Below are positions 7,183 to 13,081 of a stretch of DNA of 13,081 nucleotides, piece by piece. A model generated the notes under the pieces. It had not been told where the DNA came from, made no database searches, and saw only the letters and a list, made by a program, of their open reading frames with translations. Position 1 is the first letter of the stretch. Every line of letters starts with the position of its first letter. The position numbers and the translations under genes were made by a program. The DNA comes from Bacteroidetes bacterium UBA1947 (GTDB taxonomy: Bacteria > Bacteroidota > Bacteroidia > Chitinophagales > Chitinophagaceae). The stretch is taken from contig DDET01000009.1 in assembly GCA_002336915.1 (NCBI GenBank), forward strand, positions 1 through 13,081. Reading direction: 5' to 3'.

Positions 7183-9407
7183 GTATCCATTGCAGCCTGG
7201 TTACGGGGATAATAAACCGAGCGGGAAATATCCATCTTTTCTTTTTGGGTAAGATGAAAATTAAGCGCCGCAGACTTTTCTTTTTCTTCGGGCACGTATT
7301 CGAGTGAGACAAAGCGTAATTTGCCGCCAAGAAAATAAGGAGCATAATCTTTAAGATAGCCGTGGTAATAAGACTGGAATGTCTCCCATTTATTCTGGAT
7401 GACGAATACCGGGTCTGATATCATACTGCTGAGTGAACCCTGTTCTGCGGGCGGATACATCTCCCCTTCGCGGGTATCGCGTATCTCCAGGAAGATCACA
7501 TCTCCCGCATTTTCTTCTATCCAGCGGCGCATTGTAAAAAGATAGCGGCTGGCTATTTCAGTGCCAAAATTATCACGCATTCCAGCGTCCATGATATTCA
7601 TAACCGGCACTGAGGGCAGCTTTACCACGGGCAATACAAAGGGAAAAGTCGCATTCATGCGAATTGCCGAGGTGATCCGCAAGCTATACGGATTTTGTTT
7701 TTCAAAAAATGCGGCAAAGTCAATTGCATCTATTGGTGGGGTCATGCTGTCGCTGAGCGAATATTCAGGCCTGGTAAGATAGGCGACAGGCTGTGCTGCC
7801 ATCATAAGCTTACGGCCATCGTTAATGATCGTACCATTGAATATCATTTCAGGGATATCGGCATCTGCCTCTTTCTGCTTGAAATCGCCGATGGTTTTGT
7901 CAAGCATAGCGCCCGTGTTATTTACCAGTTCGTGCTCCATGGCGTAACCCCTGTCTTTACTATAACTATGGCCTTCGATAGAAATTTTATTAAAAGGGTT
8001 AATGATATCTACACTGGCAAAAGAAAAGATTATTGCGTTCAGCAGGTCTTTGCCAATGTTATCCTGGTACTTGGCTGCATAGGGGTCATTAACAATGCCA
8101 TCCTTATATGCACTGTGCACACTGCGCCAGTATGCGCCCCCCATCATACCGCCCGATGCACCACTTATCATTAGTGTATTGGTAAAGAGCTTACCCCCCG
8201 TGACACTATCAGCGTACTGCATGGTGCGGAAAGCCCAATATGCTGCACGTGAGCCACCACCGCTGATAGATATAACCACCATGGGCGGCTTTGATTCCCC
8301 GGCGGCCAATCTTTTTTGCTTCCATTTGTTCAGCCTTCCTTCTTCGGTTCTTTTGTCCTGTTCATACCGCTGGGTACTGAATACTTGCCTGAGGTGTTCG
8401 TAATCGTATACGGGCTGGTCTTGCTGAGGTGTATGGTAATTAACACCATAAGCAATACTGCGGAGATCAAATACATGCCTGCCAACCAATGCAGAAAGGA
8501 ACAGGATGATAACAGCCCAGCCAAGTACCTCCCAACTACGCAGGAAGTACTTAACTGCGCCTACTATGCCCATCATGATGGCGAAAAGTATGAGAAAGCC
8601 CGCACCAGCTGGAATACGAAGCACAGGCTGGTCCATAAAAATGCCCAGCATGAATAGCAGGATAACTGCAAATACTGTTGCCGCAATGGCATTGCGGTGA
8701 TGGCGACGGAGCACTGCATTGAGCATCCTGGGGTGATAACGCTCCAACTCGTCACAATGCGCTATCCTGAATGTCTCCGTTATATAGTTGTCAACGCGGA
8801 TGATGTCTACTTCATAATCGAGCGCATCGTACGGTATGATATCCCGTATGCGAGCAGGATTAGTTATAGTTGTGAGTACGGACTTAAGCAGATCGCGGCC
8901 CACACGAAAAAAATAGGCAAAGGATACAAGCACTACGAGCAAGAGCCCGATATAAAAGCCCCCCTGCGTGAATAATATGAACTTGAGATCGGCATGCTCA
9001 TAATACCACTGGAAATGTATGGTGATAATGGAATAGAAAATAAGAAAGACCAGCGGGATGACCGAGTTATTGATAACGTAGACCAGGAAGGTTTGCCGTG
9101 TAGCCCCCATATATGGTATACGGTGGGCATTGATAATAAAGGTGGTTATATGCCAGGACATAATAAAAACGCCCATAGCCCCACCCATGAGGAACATGCT
9201 GTAAAAATTAATATTGCCCAGGTATTCAGGGGCAAGAAATAAGGTGGCGGCGCCAAAATGCTCGGCAAAGTGCCCTGTGAGCGTGGCGATAAGCATGAGC
9301 CAAAACAAGAGTAACAACTGGTATTTACGAAAATGCAGTATTACGAGCTGTACAGGCAGGAAGTAATATACATGCCGCATTTTATTTCGTAGTGCACCCT
9401 TGGCCAT
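7161..9407 (-). CDS. Polytopic membrane protein with C-terminal patatin-like phospholipase domain
   Basis: This 748-residue protein has two parts. Residues 1 to about 315 hold roughly seven hydrophobic helices (about 30-45, 66-90, 106-130, 147-167, 241-257, 264-287, 293-310), anchoring it in the inner membrane. Residues about 374 to 700 form a patatin-like lipid acyl hydrolase domain. The oxyanion glycine-rich loop is SGGGSRAA (382-389). The nucleophile elbow is GASGG with Ser418, and the catalytic aspartate is Asp607 in MDAGMRDNFG. The Ser-Asp dyad therefore looks intact. It probably hydrolyses membrane phospholipid or a related ester; the substrate is unknown. There is no signal peptide and no BamA-like barrel, unlike PlpD-type secreted patatins. 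The first ATG (9407) is used; a second ATG at 9380, just before the first hydrophobic segment, is also possible. It is divergent from a TMEM175-type channel gene and precedes the glycosyltransferase gene. Confidence 0.87.
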   Translation of the reverse strand: MAKGALRNKMRHVYYFLPVQLVILHFRKYQLLLLFWLMLIATLTGHFAEHFGAATLFLAPEYLGNINFYSMFLMGGAMGVFIMSWHITTFIINAHRIPYMGATRQTFLVYVINNSVIPLVFLIFYSIITIHFQWYYEHADLKFILFTQGGFYIGLLLVVLVSFAYFFRVGRDLLKSVLTTITNPARIRDIIPYDALDYEVDIIRVDNYITETFRIAHCDELERYHPRMLNAVLRRHHRNAIAATVFAVILLFMLGIFMDQPVLRIPAGAGFLILFAIMMGIVGAVKYFLRSWEVLGWAVIILFLSALVGRHVFDLRSIAYGVNYHTPQQDQPVYDYEHLRQVFSTQRYEQDKRTEEGRLNKWKQKRLAAGESKPPMVVISISGGGSRAAYWAFRTMQYADSVTGGKLFTNTLMISGASGGMMGGAYWRSVHSAYKDGIVNDPYAAKYQDNIGKDLLNAIIFSFASVDIINPFNKISIEGHSYSKDRGYAMEHELVNNTGAMLDKTIGDFKQKEADADIPEMIFNGTIINDGRKLMMAAQPVAYLTRPEYSLSDSMTPPIDAIDFAAFFEKQNPYSLRITSAIRMNATFPFVLPVVKLPSVPVMNIMDAGMRDNFGTEIASRYLFTMRRWIEENAGDVIFLEIRDTREGEMYPPAEQGSLSSMISDPVFVIQNKWETFQSYYHGYLKDYAPYFLGGKLRFVSLEYVPEEKEKSAALNFHLTQKEKMDISRSVYYPRNQAAMDTLKKLLK

Positions 9408-9552
9408 TGATAAGTAAGCTACAAAAAATGTTCCGCTTTTTCAGGGATAAGACACCCAAACGGCAATATTTAATATTAAGGCAGCATTGATACGCGACAA
9501 TGCAGCGTTTAATGTTTTTTGTATATTGTAAACAGCAGTTAAACAAAAAAGC

Positions 9553-10200
9553 ATGAGTCTGTTTAGCAAGTTTAAAGATTGGCAATTTGCAAAGGGCCGC
9601 CTCGAAGCATTCAGCGATGCAGTATTTGCCATTGTCATAACGCTCCTTGTGCTGGAGCTGAAGATACCTGAAATAGAAAACCCCGGCGATCGCCATGCTG
9701 TATGGGAAGCAATCGTAAAGGTAATGCCGGCATTTTACAGCTGGGTGATCAGCTTTTTCTTTGTTGCCATCATGTGGTTACACCATCATCAAATAATGCA
9801 CATGGCCTCGCAGAGCGATTACGGGGTTATCTGGATAAATAATTTGTTGCTGTTCTTTATCTGTATGCTACCCTTCCCCACTGCCATGATGGGTCACTAT
9901 CATTTACCCTTCTTCATTGCCATTTGGGGCATCACCGTGTCCCTAACCAGCACTACGCTGGTATGGCTGTATTATTACAATACAAAGAACTATCTGAAAG
10001 ACAGCTATGATAAAAAGGCGGTAATGAAAAATGTGCGGTTATCGGTATTGGCAGCACCTGTTATGTACCTGGTGGGAGGTTTCCTGGCCTGGGTATCTAT
10101 TTACATATCGTTTGTAATATTCGGATTGGTACCATTCCTATACCTGCTGCCACTAGACAAGGAAAAGAAACATGACCTGAAGAATGATGTGAAGGACTAA
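9553..10200 (+). CDS. TMEM175-family (DUF1211) potassium channel
   Basis: The 215-residue product carries the family signature near the N terminus, GRLEAFSDAVFAIVITLLVLE, with Arg16 and the FSD motif at 20-22. In this family that first helix lines the pore of a potassium-selective channel lacking the classical selectivity filter. About six transmembrane helices are visible, with the WLHHHQIMH segment around residues 75-83 between helices. One six-helix unit per chain is the usual bacterial form, which assembles as a tetramer in the inner membrane. The C-terminal tail is short and charged (DKEKKHDLKNDVKD). The ATG at 9553 follows a run of A residues, a common Bacteroidota leader. Transcription diverges from the patatin gene, with 145 bp between them. 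A physiological link is not shown by the sequence. Confidence 0.9.
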   Translation: MSLFSKFKDWQFAKGRLEAFSDAVFAIVITLLVLELKIPEIENPGDRHAVWEAIVKVMPAFYSWVISFFFVAIMWLHHHQIMHMASQSDYGVIWINNLLLFFICMLPFPTAMMGHYHLPFFIAIWGITVSLTSTTLVWLYYYNTKNYLKDSYDKKAVMKNVRLSVLAAPVMYLVGGFLAWVSIYISFVIFGLVPFLYLLPLDKEKKHDLKNDVKD

Positions 10201-10206
10201 TCCTGA

Positions 10207-10225
10207 CCAGGTTACCTGGATTTTT
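10207..10225 (+). terminator. Possible weak terminator after the channel gene
   Basis: CCAG (10207-10210) and CTGG (10216-10219), within the near-palindrome CCAGGTTACCTGG, can form a short hairpin followed by A and five T residues (10221-10225). It begins seven bases after the channel stop codon. The stem is short, so efficiency is uncertain. Confidence 0.35.
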
Positions 10226-10251
10226 AAGGATTGCCATGATTCCCGGCGTAA

Positions 10252-11307
10252 TTATCCCATGGGAGCTGTACCGCCTCGCTTTATTATGTAAAAGTTTACA
10301 ATGAGTGACATGAGCAGGAACATGGCCACCATCTGGTGCAACTCCGCAAGGATTTGAAAACCACCGAATTTATTCAGCTGTTGCGATGGTGCGCTTATTA
10401 CGGTTACTATACCCAGTATTACCTGCAGCCATACCAATATAAAGGGCCACCAGCGTGTTTTATCAAGAAGTGCCGTTTTATTGCTTGCTATCAATTTTGT
10501 AGCCATCCCAAACCAGAGCATGATCAATGTAAAGAGCAGGTATGCTATCTCGCGATGCATGAAATGAACATTAATCGGGTCGATCACAAGGCTTTTGGTT
10601 TGTAAGGAGCCTGGCAGGTAGCTACCATTTATATCGGGCCAGGTAGGCGCTACCATGGCAGCCTTAAGTCCTGCCATAAACGCTCCGTAGGTGAGCTGTA
10701 CAAACAACACAAGCAAGATGATAATTGTGAAGTTTGACAGTTTTTTAGAGATTATTCTTTTGCCTTCGGGAACCAGTAGTTGAAGCGCAAACCATAAAGT
10801 ATAGCAGGCAAGCACCATAGCCGATACAAAATGCATGGCCAGTTTGATATGGTCAACATAGAGGTGGCTGTCGTTGAGGCCACTTGCTACCATTATCCAG
10901 CCGATAGCGCCCTGCATACCGCCTAGTATAAACAAGACAATAAAAGGCAGAATCATTTTTTTATCAAAATAACTCCTTACAAGAAAGTAGACGAAACCTA
11001 CCATAAACACGATGCCCAGCAAGCGTGCCCAAAAGCGGTGGAACCATTCCCAGAAAAAAATTGATTTAAAATCGGCTAAGGTGAAATCGCTGTTCATATA
11101 CTTGAACTGGCCTATCTGCTTATAACCATTGAAAGCGTCTTCCCACTGCTTATGGTTCAGGGGAGGAAGGATGCCAAATAAGGGATCCCACTTGGTAATG
11201 GATAAGCCGGAACCCGTAAGCCTCGTGACACCGCCCAGCAAGGTCTGGATGATGATCATCAAAACACCGGCAATTAACCAGTATGCTACAGCTCTTTGTT
11301 TACGCAT
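10252..11307 (-). CDS. ctaA: Heme A synthase (CtaA/COX15 family)
   Basis: This inner-membrane enzyme oxidises the C8 methyl of heme O to make heme A for cytochrome oxidase. With the start at 11307 it has 351 residues and about eight hydrophobic helices. The family signature GGVTRLTGSGLSITKWDP lies at 25-42. The four helix histidines expected for the two heme sites are present: His90 (WEWFHRFWAR), His159 (KLAMHFVSA), His251 (HFMHREIAY) and His324 (LAELHQMVA). An acidic Glu87 precedes the first. A longer frame opens at a TTG (11337), but that TTG lies inside an exact TAnnTTTG element. The ATG at 11307 directly follows a purine-rich GGAAGGGGAT; an intermediate ATG at 11319 is also possible. No heme O synthase or oxidase subunit genes are in the window. 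Confidence 0.93.
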   Translation of the reverse strand: MRKQRAVAYWLIAGVLMIIIQTLLGGVTRLTGSGLSITKWDPLFGILPPLNHKQWEDAFNGYKQIGQFKYMNSDFTLADFKSIFFWEWFHRFWARLLGIVFMVGFVYFLVRSYFDKKMILPFIVLFILGGMQGAIGWIMVASGLNDSHLYVDHIKLAMHFVSAMVLACYTLWFALQLLVPEGKRIISKKLSNFTIIILLVLFVQLTYGAFMAGLKAAMVAPTWPDINGSYLPGSLQTKSLVIDPINVHFMHREIAYLLFTLIMLWFGMATKLIASNKTALLDKTRWWPFILVWLQVILGIVTVISAPSQQLNKFGGFQILAELHQMVAMFLLMSLIVNFYIIKRGGTAPMG

Positions 11308-11334
11308 ATCCCCTTCCATGGTTGAATTTGTCGC

Positions 11335-11342
11335 CAAAAATA
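11335..11342 (-). promoter_or_regulatory. Possible -7 promoter element for ctaA
   Basis: The minus strand reads TATTTTTG, an exact match to TAnnTTTG, 27 bases before the proposed ATG at 11307. It overlaps the in-frame TTG at 11337, supporting the shorter protein. No convincing -33 TTTG is seen at the usual distance. Confidence 0.45.
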
Positions 11343-11602
11343 AGTCGAATTGACGGCAATATTGTTTAAGGTATTAAGCATTAATTTGAAACAAAACGAT
11401 GTGTATTGAGATAAAAAAACTGTGAGCCCTTGAGGGAATGTGTAACAAAATGGGCAAAAAAATCCACAAATTCCCCATATTAATTTTAATATTTAAGTGC
11501 CGTATTACCAACAATTTACTATTTTTGAAAAAAATATTTGCATAATAATTTATTCTCTATTAGGCTATAGTCCTGCATTTTAAGGATAAAAAAAACAATT
11601 AT
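11343..11602. other. AT-rich intergenic region between ctaA and HU
   Basis: No coding region is supported here. The stretch is strongly AT-rich with several A- and T-tracts. An inverted repeat ATATTAA-TT-TTAATAT lies at 11477-11492. AATATTTG at 11533-11540 differs at one fixed position from the Bacteroidota -7 element and could belong to an HU promoter, but no -33 partner is visible. Divergent control signals for ctaA and HU must lie in this region. Confidence 0.5.
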
Positions 11603-11737
11603 AAGGAAGTAGGGAGATATAGTCATCGAAAAATGAAGGACCTATGTTCATTTGGTTTGATTATTGCGCAACAAAAATGGACTTATAGTACGATTTTTAT
11701 CGCGCCAAGGTCCGAAGATAGACTCCCTCTCCTTTTT
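11603..11737 (+). ncRNA. Candidate structured leader RNA or small RNA upstream of HU
   Basis: Read as plus-strand RNA, this stretch offers nested pairings. The outer helix runs 11603-11614 with 11725-11734: AAGG, AG and AGGG against CCCU, CU and CCUU, ten pairs with two single-base bulges. It continues after a 6-base bulge as 11621-11627 with 11717-11724 (seven pairs, one bulge). An inner helix GGACCT (11638-11643) pairs with AGGTCC (11708-11713). It encloses hairpin GTTCATTT/AAATGGAC (11646-11653/11675-11682, one G-U) and hairpin CGAT-TTTT-ATCG (11691-11702). The 3' side runs into TTTTT (11733-11737). The HU ATG is 27 bases further on. It may be a leader with attenuator-like behaviour or a separate terminated RNA. 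I found this by eye, without energy calculation or homologues, and do not recognise a known family. Confidence 0.42.
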
Positions 11738-11764
11738 ATTTATACATATCTAAAAAAAGAAATC

Positions 11765-12088
11765 ATGAGAAAAGCAGATGTTGTAAGCAGCATTTCAGAA
11801 AAAACCGGCATACCTAAAGTAGACATACTGGTGGCCCTTGAAGCATTTTTTAAGGAAGTGAAAACTTCGCTAGTAGAGGGAGAACCAGTGTATGTACGTG
11901 GTTTCGGTAGCTTTATTCTTAAAAAGCGTGCGGCTAAGATCGGTAGAAATATTAAGAAGAACGTTGCGGTAGAAATACCTGAGCATTTTATTCCTGCATT
12001 TAAACCTGCGAAGGAATTTGTACAGGCAGTAAAAGACTCAAAGCACGAATTAGTAGAACATACTGAAGCAGACCTGGTAGAAGACTAG
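11765..12088 (+). CDS. HU/IHF-family DNA-binding protein
   Basis: This 107-residue protein belongs to the histone-like HU/IHF family of dimeric nucleoid proteins that bend DNA. The N-terminal helical dimerisation part (MRKADVVSSISEKTGIPK) is followed by VYVRGFGSFILKKRAAK (43-59), the conserved FGSF turn leading into the beta arm. The second arm strand and final helix are EIPEHFIPAFKPAKEFVQAV (70-89). The arm-tip position where E. coli HU has Arg-Asn-Pro reads Arg61-Asn62-Ile63, so the DNA-intercalating proline is absent, as I recall for other Bacteroidota members. The protein ends with an acidic extension (ELVEHTEADLVED), making it longer than the usual 90 residues. The frame is open upstream to 11633, but that part is unlike HU and overlaps the candidate RNA, so the ATG at 11765 is chosen. 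It precedes the TPR gene on the same strand. Confidence 0.92.
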   Translation: MRKADVVSSISEKTGIPKVDILVALEAFFKEVKTSLVEGEPVYVRGFGSFILKKRAAKIGRNIKKNVAVEIPEHFIPAFKPAKEFVQAVKDSKHELVEHTEADLVED

Positions 12089-12120
12089 ATCAGCTTAAGC
12101 TTTTGCAAGCGGCGTTTTGT

Positions 12121-12128
12121 TACCTTTG
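12121..12128 (+). promoter_or_regulatory. -7 promoter element for the TPR gene
   Basis: TACCTTTG matches TAnnTTTG exactly and ends 17 bases before the proposed TTG start at 12146. A TTTTG at 12101-12105 could act as the -33 box, but the 15-base gap is shorter than usual. The leader would be only about ten bases long. It suggests that the TPR gene can be transcribed separately from HU. Confidence 0.5.
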
Positions 12129-12145
12129 CGCACAAATAGAACATC

Positions 12146-12994
12146 TTGCGACCGGTACATTATATTACACTTGCAGCAGCAATCATATTAATTGCGATAT
12201 TATATTTTTGGGGCGATACGAAACCTCCGGCCAAGAAAACAGGTACTACCCCACCTATGGCAGGAGTGTCCCCCCGGCCTAACACCATGAAGCCTGCCTC
12301 TTTCGACTCTATGCTATTGGCAGTAAAAGGCCAGCTGGCCCCCAAAGCTGCCGATAGTGTGAAAACCATTGAAAATGAGCTAACAGCCATACGCGATTCA
12401 TCGGGTATGGCTGTGGTGTTTTACCGCCTCGCACACTTTTGGAATGACCATAAGCAAGTGCGGGTAGCGGGATATTATACTGCAATAAATGCAAAATTGG
12501 AGAATTCAGAAAAAAAGCTCAATTTTGCAGGCCAATTCTTCCTCGAAAGGTTAGCGGAAGACAGCACGGAACAGGTGCAGGTATGGGATGCGATGCAAGC
12601 TGTGGACTGTTTTCAGCGGGCATTACTCCTGAACCCGAACAACGATACTGCGAAGATAGGACTTGCAAAAGGCTATGTGCTGACGGGGGAACCAATGAAA
12701 GGCGTGGGTTTGCTACGCGAGATAGTTCAGAAAAAACCTGATGATATACCGGCCAACATGTTATTGGGCGAAATGTCCATACAGTCGGGCCAGTTAGATA
12801 AAGCAATACCACGATTTGAAACGGTATTGAAAAAAGACCCATCGAATGTGGATGCGATGGTATACCTGGCGCAGGTATATGAGGCGAAGAACGAAAAGAG
12901 TAAAGCAATTGAATTGCTGGAGCGGGCTAAAAAGACAGTAAACAGCCCACAATTCAGCAGGAATGTTGACGAACACATAAATTCATTAAAATAA
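12146..12994 (+). CDS. Membrane-anchored tetratricopeptide repeat protein
   Basis: The 282-residue product has one N-terminal hydrophobic helix (about 6-22, YITLAAAIILIAILYFW) and a proline- and threonine-rich linker (about 25-50). A helical domain follows, with about three tetratricopeptide repeats at roughly 169-200, 203-236 and 237-268 (for example ANMLLGEMSIQSGQLDKAIP and AMVYLAQVYEAKNEKSKAIE). The layout suggests an inner-membrane anchor with the TPR domain in the periplasm, acting as a protein-interaction scaffold; the partner is unknown. The start must be TTG at 12146. A stop codon in frame lies at 12137-12139, and the first ATG (residue 38) would remove the membrane helix. The gene lies 57 bp after HU and 20 bp before the small basic ribosomal-type gene, a compact arrangement that suggests shared regulation. 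Confidence 0.85.
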   Translation: MRPVHYITLAAAIILIAILYFWGDTKPPAKKTGTTPPMAGVSPRPNTMKPASFDSMLLAVKGQLAPKAADSVKTIENELTAIRDSSGMAVVFYRLAHFWNDHKQVRVAGYYTAINAKLENSEKKLNFAGQFFLERLAEDSTEQVQVWDAMQAVDCFQRALLLNPNNDTAKIGLAKGYVLTGEPMKGVGLLREIVQKKPDDIPANMLLGEMSIQSGQLDKAIPRFETVLKKDPSNVDAMVYLAQVYEAKNEKSKAIELLERAKKTVNSPQFSRNVDEHINSLK

Positions 12995-13014
12995 TTTTTA
13001 AAAAACGTATTAAT

Positions 13015-13081
13015 ATGCCTTGCGGTAAAAAAAGAAAACGTCATAAGATAGCTACCCACAAACGTAAAAAACGTCTTAGAA
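13015..13081 (+). CDS. Small basic AURKAIP1/COX24-domain (mS38-like) ribosomal protein, truncated by the window end
   Basis: An ATG at 13015 opens a frame that runs off the window after 22 complete codons. The product begins MPCGKKRKRHKIATHKRKKR, extremely rich in lysine, arginine and histidine. This matches the start of the very short (about 30 residues) Bacteroidota proteins annotated as AURKAIP1/COX24 domain proteins. They are related to the mitochondrial small-subunit protein mS38 and are thought to be ribosomal components. The C terminus is outside the window. It begins 20 bp after the TPR stop codon and follows a T- and A-rich spacer. The identification rests on the distinctive sequence as I remember it; the role in the ribosome is known from relatives only. 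Confidence 0.85.
   Translation, partial: MPCGKKRKRHKIATHKRKKRLR

Noticed and set aside
8316..8975. Several plus-strand open frames opposite the patatin gene
   Set aside because: They mirror the membrane-domain coding sequence in other frames, are not arranged as a gene set and show no domain.
11633..11764. 44-codon in-frame N-terminal extension of HU
   Set aside because: The extra peptide is hydrophobic and unlike HU, whose N terminus normally starts at the MRKAD-type sequence. The stretch also overlaps the candidate structured RNA.
12519..13059. Overlapping minus-strand open frames opposite the TPR gene
   Set aside because: No recognisable protein features; they lie antisense to a gene with a membrane helix and clear TPR repeats.
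1..13081. Mobile element, defence island or biosynthetic cluster
   Set aside because: No transposase, integrase, toxin-antitoxin pair, restriction gene, tRNA attachment site or polyketide/peptide synthetase was seen; gene content is largely housekeeping.

Overview
The window looks like a chromosomal segment of a Bacteroidota bacterium, most likely of the Chitinophagaceae or a related group. The evidence is: a DUF4293 family membrane protein, found in this phylum; an HU gene followed by a TPR gene and a tiny AURKAIP1/COX24-type basic protein; A-rich translation starts without consistent Shine-Dalgarno sequences; and several exact matches to the Bacteroidota -7 promoter element TAnnTTTG close upstream of genes. 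Species cannot be named from the sequence alone.

Layout, left to right. Positions 1-183 hold the probable 3' end of an unrecognised gene, closed by a strong intrinsic terminator (186-211). A plus-strand pair follows: an M24 aminopeptidase P (254-1546) and a small exported outer-membrane beta-barrel protein (1572-2447), ending in a GC-rich terminator that is preceded by a perfect 16-bp palindrome. Converging on it is a minus-strand pair, serS (seryl-tRNA synthetase) then the DUF4293 protein. Divergent from serS is hutH (histidine ammonia-lyase), standing alone without other hut genes. Next come two minus-strand genes, a polytopic-membrane/patatin phospholipase and a GT4 glycosyltransferase; the latter has its own promoter inside the end of the patatin gene. 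Divergent from the patatin gene is a TMEM175-type potassium channel. It converges on ctaA/COX15 (heme A synthase). After a 458-bp AT-rich gap come an HU-family DNA-binding protein, a membrane-anchored TPR protein with a TTG start, and a truncated mS38-like ribosomal protein gene at the right edge.

Most of the content is core metabolism and housekeeping: protein turnover, tRNA charging, histidine catabolism, respiratory heme supply, nucleoid and ribosome components. I see no transposase, CRISPR array, tRNA, rRNA or defence system. The best candidate for something undescribed is the DNA directly upstream of HU (about 11603-11737). Read as RNA it can fold into a long interrupted closing helix, an inner 6-bp helix and two hairpins, and it ends in a U-run just before the HU start codon. 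It could be a structured leader or a small RNA; this rests only on base pairing found by eye.

Four gene starts were adjusted or chosen with care: hutH at 4407, ctaA at 11307, HU at 11765, and TTG at 12146 for the TPR protein.
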